Part shown: one piece after another, positions 59,755-64,000 of the stretch
Layout of the letters: the number at the start of each line of letters is the position of its first letter
Numbering within the stretch: position 1 is the stretch's first letter
Source of the DNA: Deltaproteobacteria bacterium
Lineage (GTDB): Bacteria; Desulfobacterota; Binatia; UBA9968; JAJDTQ01
Assembly (NCBI GenBank): GCA_026712905.1
Contig: JAPOPM010000199.1
Span: 1-64,000 of the forward strand
Reading direction: 5' to 3'
DNA: 64,000 nt
Made by a program: the position numbers and the translations under genes
Notes under the pieces: generated by a model
Told to the model about the DNA's origin: nothing
The model's input: the letters and a program-made list of their open reading frames with translations, nothing else
The model's database searches: none

Positions 59755-60555
59755 ATGTCGATACATCCTACTGCCGTCGTGGATCCACGCGCCGAAATTC
59801 ACCCCGACGCCGAGCTAGGCGCCCATGCCGTCATCGACGGCCCGGCGAAGATCGGCGCCGGCACCCGCCTGGCGCCCCACGCCGTGGTGTTGGGGTGGAC
59901 CGAACTGGGTGAAGGCAACCAGGTGCACAGCGGCGCCGTCCTGGGAGACGCGCCGCAGGACCTCTCCTACCGGGGCGCCAAGTCCTACCTCCACATCGGC
60001 CACCGCAACGTGTTTCGCGAGGGCGTCCAGGTCCACCGGGGTACGGCGCCGGACTCCACCACGGTGATCGGCGACGACAACTTCCTGATGGCCAACTGCC
60101 ACGTGGCCCACAATTGCCGGCTGGGCGACCGCATCATCATGACCAACAACTCCGTGGTGGGCGGCTACGTGGAGATCGGCGACCGCGTGGTGCTCTCCGC
60201 GAGCTGCGCCGTGCACCAGTTCGTGCGCGTCGGTACGATGGCCATCATGCGCGGCTTGAGCGCCACGAGCCGCGACGTGCCGCCGTTCGCCATCATCGAC
60301 TGGCAGCACACCGTGCGCGGACTGAACGTGGTCGGTCTGCGCCGGGCCGGTTTCGAGGAACCCCGCGTCCGGGTTCTGAAGAACGCCTTCCAGATCCTTT
60401 TCCGCAAGCGCCGCAACCTGAGCGCCGCGGTGAAGGAACTGGAAGAGCACCTCTCCGATCCCTTCGGGGACGTCGCCTTCCTGCTGGAGTTCATCCGCGC
60501 GTCCAAGCGCGGGGTCTGCGCCGGCCCCAAGTCCCATCCGCTGGGCAGGCCGTGA
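59755..60555 (+). CDS. lpxA: Acyl-ACP-UDP-N-acetylglucosamine O-acyltransferase
   Basis: 266 residues of left-handed beta-helix hexapeptide repeats (PTAVVDPRAEIHPDAELGAH, KIGAGTRLAPHAVVLG). The catalytic His119 and neighbour His116 are in MANCHVAHNCRLGD, matching His125/His122 of E. coli. The C-terminal helices (GLRRAGFEEPRVRVLKNAFQ) are typical. GGAGATC precedes the ATG. It starts lipid A synthesis and shows the organism makes LPS. No other lpx gene or fabZ is next to it. Confidence 0.95.
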   Translation: MSIHPTAVVDPRAEIHPDAELGAHAVIDGPAKIGAGTRLAPHAVVLGWTELGEGNQVHSGAVLGDAPQDLSYRGAKSYLHIGHRNVFREGVQVHRGTAPDSTTVIGDDNFLMANCHVAHNCRLGDRIIMTNNSVVGGYVEIGDRVVLSASCAVHQFVRVGTMAIMRGLSATSRDVPPFAIIDWQHTVRGLNVVGLRRAGFEEPRVRVLKNAFQILFRKRRNLSAAVKELEEHLSDPFGDVAFLLEFIRASKRGVCAGPKSHPLGRP

Positions 60556-60604
60556 CGTTGTTCTGAGCGAGGCGCCGCGCCCAGCGGCGCGAAGTCGAAG
60601 GGCG

Positions 60605-61333
60605 TTACACCGGCCGGTGGTGTCTCGCGAGACTGCGCTCGACGGCCTCTTCCGACAACGGGTACTGGAACATCTCGTTGCGCATGCGCACGCGCTGCAG
60701 GCTGACGCGCTCGATGGCCCGCTTCATGGTCTTGAGGTGCTGCTTGGTGCCGACCGCCGCGGCCGCCTCGCGCGCGGCCTCGCGGTAGTGGTTCTTCTCG
60801 TCCTGGTAGACCACCTCCATGGCCGCGGCGATCTTGCGCGCGAGCACGCTGCCCTTGAGCTTGCGCCCCTCCCGGAAGAGGCGCGCGCCGCCGCCCTCGG
60901 TGACCAGCACCGCGGCCTTCTCCACCACCGAACCGGCCACGTAGTCCCGGCGCAGATCCCCCAGGGCCTTCTCTTCGGGCAACTGGATGGTGTCCTCGGC
61001 GGCGATCTTGCGGCCGAGCAGGTACTCCAGGATGTCGGCCTGGAGCACGTAGTGGTTGAACTCCTGGACCATCTGCTCCATGAGCCCGTGGTAATGGTGC
61101 CGGTCGACGGTGCGGTCCACTTCGGGGAACATCTCCACCAAGTTGGCCAACTCCCGGTGCAGGCCGGTGAAATAGCCGTCCACCGGGTGCAGCTCCTTCC
61201 ATAGCTGGGCCTTGAGCCAGTAGACGTGCTGCTCGCGGGTCGGACCGCCGCGGAAGAATCGCCTGGCGATCTCGGCCTCGGTCTCCCAATACGGATAGGC
61301 CACGTCGATCAGATATTTCTCGGTCTGGTTCAT
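60605..61333 (-). CDS. Ferritin-like di-iron candidate protein, function unknown
   Basis: 242 residues, all helical. Two ExxH motifs, in MVQEFNHYVLQADILEYL and VYQDEKNHYREAAREA, with a His-rich stretch (VDRHHYHGL) and a Glu/His helix (LHRELANLVEMFPEV) before them. Two ExxH plus extra Glu is the hallmark of ferritin-like di-iron carboxylate proteins, but the full set of ligands cannot be proven here. GGGAGGTG precedes the ATG. Convergent with lpxA and divergent from the CinA-like gene. I do not recognise a specific family. Confidence 0.55.
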   Translation of the reverse strand: MNQTEKYLIDVAYPYWETEAEIARRFFRGGPTREQHVYWLKAQLWKELHPVDGYFTGLHRELANLVEMFPEVDRTVDRHHYHGLMEQMVQEFNHYVLQADILEYLLGRKIAAEDTIQLPEEKALGDLRRDYVAGSVVEKAAVLVTEGGGARLFREGRKLKGSVLARKIAAAMEVVYQDEKNHYREAAREAAAAVGTKQHLKTMKRAIERVSLQRVRMRNEMFQYPLSEEAVERSLARHHRPV

Positions 61334-61405
61334 GGCACGGGCACCTCCCTGGTATCCTGTAGCGCTTTCGCTTTGCCGTTCCTTGGCATACTATGGTCCC
61401 TCGTC

Positions 61406-62140
61406 ATGTCCAAGTCCGCGGGCATCATCATCATCGGCAACGAGGTCCTTTCGGGGAAGACCCAGGACATCAATTCCACGTTCCTGTGCCGGGAACTGCG
61501 CCAGCTCGGGGTCGAGGTCCAGCGCGTGACTGTGATACCGGACGACCTGGAGCTCATCGGGCGCACGGCGGCGCGCTTCGCCGCGAGGTGGAACCTGGTC
61601 TTCACCACCGGCGGCGTCGGCCCCACCCACGATGACGTGACCATCGAGGGAATCGCCCACGGCTTCGGCGTCAAGGCCGTTATCGAGCCGCGGCTGGAAG
61701 GACGCCTGCGCGCGCGCTACGGCGCGGACGTGAACCCGGCGCGGCTGCGCATGGCCATGGTGCCGGAGGGAGCGGAGTTGCTCGCCGCCGGGGCCATGTT
61801 CGCTCCGGTGATCCGCATGCGGAACGTCTACATCTTCGCCGGCGTGCCGCGCATCCTGCAGGACCGATTCCAGGCCATCAAGGAACGCTTCCGCGAGGAG
61901 CCGTTCCACCTGCGCAACATCTATATCAAGGACGGCGAGGGCGTCATCGCGGGCACCCTCAACGAACTGCTGGAGCGGTTTCCCGACATCCTGCTGGGCT
62001 CCTACCCGGTGCTGGACAACCCGGACTACAAGGTGAAGGTGACGGTGGAGTCCAAGAGCGGAGACTACCTCGACCGGGCGGTGGCCGATTTGCTGGAGAA
62101 TTTGCCGGCGGCCGCGATTCTGCGCGTCGAGGAAGGCTAG
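61406..62140 (+). CDS. CinA N-terminal/MoCo-binding-like domain protein
   Basis: 244 residues from the ATG at 61406. The MoaB/MogA-like fold appears as AGIIIIGNEVLSGKTQDINS and VFTTGGVGPTHDDVTIEGIA, with the substrate-binding GGVGPTHDD motif. The C-terminal part (FAGVPRILQDRFQAIKERF) matches the COG1058 half of CinA. The deamidase CinA C-terminal domain is absent. It may act on pyridine-nucleotide derivatives or molybdopterin. A moaEDB cluster lies just downstream on the opposite strand. Confidence 0.85.
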   Translation: MSKSAGIIIIGNEVLSGKTQDINSTFLCRELRQLGVEVQRVTVIPDDLELIGRTAARFAARWNLVFTTGGVGPTHDDVTIEGIAHGFGVKAVIEPRLEGRLRARYGADVNPARLRMAMVPEGAELLAAGAMFAPVIRMRNVYIFAGVPRILQDRFQAIKERFREEPFHLRNIYIKDGEGVIAGTLNELLERFPDILLGSYPVLDNPDYKVKVTVESKSGDYLDRAVADLLENLPAAAILRVEEG

Positions 62141-62176
62141 CTAGGGTAGCCCCGGCCGCGTATCCACCCTACGGAA

Positions 62177-62278
62177 CGTCATTCCTGCGGAAGCGGGAAT
62201 CCAGGGGCGGGGAGGCGGGGAAACGCCGCTGTAGTACCCCACCACCACCCCTGGATTCCCGCTTCCGCGGGAATGACG
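62177..62278. repeat. 102-bp inverted-repeat element, full length
   Basis: Arms with one substitution (CATTCCTGCGG), core GAAACGCCGCTGTAGTACCC. Sits between the CinA-like gene and moaE, with a TTTTGACACGGCC module on the right. Confidence 0.85.
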
Positions 62279-62339
62279 TTCCGTTACGTAGATGCCTCAT
62301 GAGTTTTGACACGGCCTGTTTCGCGGGAATGACGATCCG

Positions 62340-62771
62340 TCACGGGGTGGCGAAGCGTTCGCCGCTCTGGCTGCCGATCCAGATCTCGCCGCCCTGGTAG
62401 ATTTCCTTCTTCCAGATGGGCACGCGCTTCTTCAATTCGTCGATGGCGTAGCGGCATGCCTTGAAGGCGTCGTCGCGATGCGGCGCGGAGACGGCGATCA
62501 TCACGCTGGCCTCGCCGATGGGCACGTTGCCGATGCGGTGGACGATGGCCGCGCGGGTGATTTCCCACTTCGCCGCGGCTTCCTCGCCTAGCCGGGCCAG
62601 CTCCTGCTCGGCCATGCCGGGGTAGGCCTCGTAGTCCAGGGATATGATGGAGCGCCCCTCGTTGTTGTCGCGGGTGGCGCCGATGAAGGTCGAGACGGCG
62701 CCCGCGCCGGGGTCGCCCACGTAGGCGAGCAATTCGTTCAAGTCGATGGGTTTGTCGGTCAGCCGGAACAC
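62340..62771 (-). CDS. moaE: Molybdopterin synthase catalytic subunit MoaE
   Basis: 143 residues. The family motifs GAVSTFIGATRDNNEGRSII and LDYEAYPGMAEQELARLG are followed by the active-site segment RIGNVPIGEASVMIAVSAPH with Arg and His, and VPIWKKEIYQGGEIWIGSQ with the catalytic Lys pair. I chose the GTG at 62771, 5 bases after GGAGG; another GTG at 62783 adds four residues. It transfers sulfur from the MoaD thiocarboxylate to precursor Z. It overlaps or abuts moaD. Confidence 0.94.
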   Translation of the reverse strand: MFRLTDKPIDLNELLAYVGDPGAGAVSTFIGATRDNNEGRSIISLDYEAYPGMAEQELARLGEEAAAKWEITRAAIVHRIGNVPIGEASVMIAVSAPHRDDAFKACRYAIDELKKRVPIWKKEIYQGGEIWIGSQSGERFATP

Positions 62772-62772
62772 G

Positions 62773-63018
62773 TCATCCTCCACTCACCGGCGGGATGAAG
62801 GCGACCTCGTCGCCGTCGGCGAGCCGCTGGCCGCGCTCGACGTACTCACTGTTCACCGCGTAGAGGAGCCTGAGGTCGATGCCGGAAAGGCCCGGGTACT
62901 CACTCTGGAGCCGTTTCCACAGCTCGTTCACGGTGGAGCCGTCGGGAACCTCGTGGACCGCGTCGCCGGCGCCCGCCCGCTCCCGCAGCATGGCGAAGAG
63001 CTTGACGCGCACCTTCAT
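62773..63018 (-). CDS. moaD: Molybdopterin synthase sulfur carrier MoaD
   Basis: 81 residues, ubiquitin-like fold: VRVKLFAMLRERAGAGDAVH, the central LWKRLQSEYPGL helix, YAVNSEYVERGQRLADGDEV and the C-terminal PPVSGG whose last Gly81 carries the thiocarboxylate. The ATG at 63018 overlaps the moaB stop (ATGA). It gives sulfur to the dithiolene with MoaE. Confidence 0.95.
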   Translation of the reverse strand: MKVRVKLFAMLRERAGAGDAVHEVPDGSTVNELWKRLQSEYPGLSGIDLRLLYAVNSEYVERGQRLADGDEVAFIPPVSGG

Positions 63019-63521
63019 ATTCCGCGCGCCTGCGCCACCATGTGGCCCAACTGCGGCAGCAGCAGGTCCTTCATGGCCGTTTCCACGGCGCCGCGCGAAC
63101 CCGGCATGGATACCACGATCCGGCTGCCCACGGCCCCCGCCACCGCGCGGCTCAGCATCGCGGCGGCGCCGATCTCCTGGTAGCTCAGGTACCGGAACAA
63201 CTCGCCGAAGCCGTCGATGCGCTTTTCGATGACGCCGCTCACCACCTCGTAGGTGCCGTCGCGGGGCGCAATGCCGGTGCCGCCGTTCAGTAGCACCACG
63301 TCCACGCCGTCCGCGGCCAGCGCGGTTCCCAAGAGCGCGCGGATGTCCTCGGGCTCGTCCTTGACGATCTCGTACCCCGCCAGCGCATGGCCGCCTTCCT
63401 CAAGCATCCCCTTGATGGTGGCGCCGCTGCGGTCCGTCGACGCATCACGCGTGTCGCTTACGGTGATGACGAAGCAGGCGACGGTCTTGAGACTTCGGTC
63501 GATGTGGGACTGCTCTGCCAT
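63015..63521 (-). CDS. moaB: Molybdenum cofactor biosynthesis protein MoaB/Mog-like
   Basis: 168 residues of the MoCF-binding fold: ACFVITVSDTRDASTDRSG, IVKDEPEDIRALL and VDVVLLNGGTGIAPRDGTYE, with the GGTGI motif that binds molybdopterin. The C-terminal MPGSRGAVETAMKDLLLPQL is typical. It may adenylylate molybdopterin. First gene of moaB-moaD-moaE, a compact operon that fits the molybdo-hydroxylase genes at 8238 and 23583. Confidence 0.93.
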   Translation of the reverse strand: MAEQSHIDRSLKTVACFVITVSDTRDASTDRSGATIKGMLEEGGHALAGYEIVKDEPEDIRALLGTALAADGVDVVLLNGGTGIAPRDGTYEVVSGVIEKRIDGFGELFRYLSYQEIGAAAMLSRAVAGAVGSRIVVSMPGSRGAVETAMKDLLLPQLGHMVAQARGI

Positions 63522-63581
63522 GTTGCTCCAGAGTTTGACGTTCCGCGGCGTACTTGCGTTGTGATCTCGGACGCAGCCTGT

Positions 63582-64000
63582 CTAGATCCGCATCGGCATG
63601 ACCACGTACAGCAGCGTGTCGTCGCCGCCGCGGCGCACTACCGTGGGACTCTCGTCGTCCATCAGGCCCATCTCGACGTGGTCGTCCTGTTCCATGACGT
63701 TCAGGATGTCCAGCAGGTACTGGGCGTTGTAGCCGATGACGATGCGGTTGCCCTCGTACGCCACGTCCACTTCCTCGGCCGCTTCCCCGAGATCCGGGTT
63801 GTTGGCGGAGATCCCGATGGTGCCGCCGGTGAACTCGACGCGGACGCCACGAAAGCGGTCGCTGGAGAGCAGCGACACGCGACGCAAGGCACGAAACAGG
63901 ATGGCTTGAACCACATCCGCCTTGTTCTTGTTGTCCGACGGTATGACCTTGTCGTAGTCGGGGAACTCGCCGTCGATGAGCCGGATGGACATCTCGACGT
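63582..64000 (-). CDS. dnaN: DNA polymerase III beta clamp, C-terminal part (runs off the window)
   Basis: The final 139 codons of DnaN: IRLIDGEFPDYDKVIPSDNK, the domain 3 repeat (FRALRRVSLLSSDRFRGVRV), the NAQYLLDILNVMEQDD helix and the terminal TLLYVVMPMRI that forms part of the partner-binding pocket. The frame is open to the window edge, so the start lies outside. It slides on DNA as a processivity clamp. It is upstream of moaB on the same strand, about 60 bases apart. Confidence 0.95.
   Translation of the reverse strand, partial: VEMSIRLIDGEFPDYDKVIPSDNKNKADVVQAILFRALRRVSLLSSDRFRGVRVEFTGGTIGISANNPDLGEAAEEVDVAYEGNRIVIGYNAQYLLDILNVMEQDDHVEMGLMDDESPTVVRRGGDDTLLYVVMPMRI

Overview
The window is high-GC DNA from a Gram-negative bacterium. 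It carries lpxA for lipid A, lipoprotein signal peptides, autotransporter beta-barrels, a Slam-type outer-membrane protein and ExbB/ExbD. Many substrate-uptake and molybdo-hydroxylase genes and dense dispersed repeats suggest a large, repeat-rich genome of a deltaproteobacterium-like or related environmental lineage. I cannot assign a genus from sequence alone. The housekeeping genes ssb, eno, ftsB, polA, gpmI, lpxA, yacG and dnaN are intact, so this is chromosome rather than plasmid or phage.

Layout. 1-0.6 kb: start of a secreted Calx-beta-type protein. 1.3-4.4 kb: a complete tripartite tricarboxylate transporter (TctB, TctA, TctC). 4.6-6.2 kb: ssb and an XRE/S24-like regulator behind a perfect 21-bp inverted repeat. 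6.2-23 kb: uptake and catabolic genes, namely two EamA permeases, an NMT1-like binding protein, a three-subunit molybdopterin hydroxylase (CoxM-S-L type), a 2-hydroxyacid dehydrogenase with a cupin, LysE, MazG, VOC, MFS, an NHL protein, and a flavoprotein/ferredoxin pair facing an acyl-CoA ligase. 23-30 kb: repeat-rich, with an IS110 relic, an orphan CoxL-type subunit, a membrane protein and a MITE.

30-40 kb is the most distinctive part. It holds two NalP-like lipidated subtilase autotransporters (one with every catalytic residue replaced, one with a repeat fused to its 5' end) and a third copy reduced to its C-terminus. Beyond them lie a MEKHLA protein, a Slam-like outer-membrane protein and an alanine-rich surface lipoprotein with a barrel-like C-terminus. 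All are on the minus strand. This reads as a surface-lipoprotein display and shedding locus.

40-44 kb: a sodium-translocating acyl-CoA decarboxylase (biotin carrier, small membrane subunit, beta, carboxyltransferase), split by a 102-bp repeat and by one of three related coiled-coil genes that share an 80-nt leader. 45-64 kb: ExbB/ExbD, CcdA, a GIY-YIG protein, enolase, FtsB, tRNA-Gly, a ProVW-like ABC transporter, PolA without proofreading motifs, GpmI, a GATase, a nucleotidyltransferase-like protein, YacG, LpxA, a ferritin-like protein, a CinA-like protein, moaE/moaD/moaB and the end of dnaN. The molybdopterin genes fit the two molybdo-hydroxylase loci.

Several repeat families pervade the window: a 102-bp inverted-repeat element (eight full-length copies and a variant), 56- and 67-bp tandem arrays built on the same core, GGGGCGACC palindromes and a TGTGGTGTCC-ended MITE. 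They have entered coding sequence at several genes.
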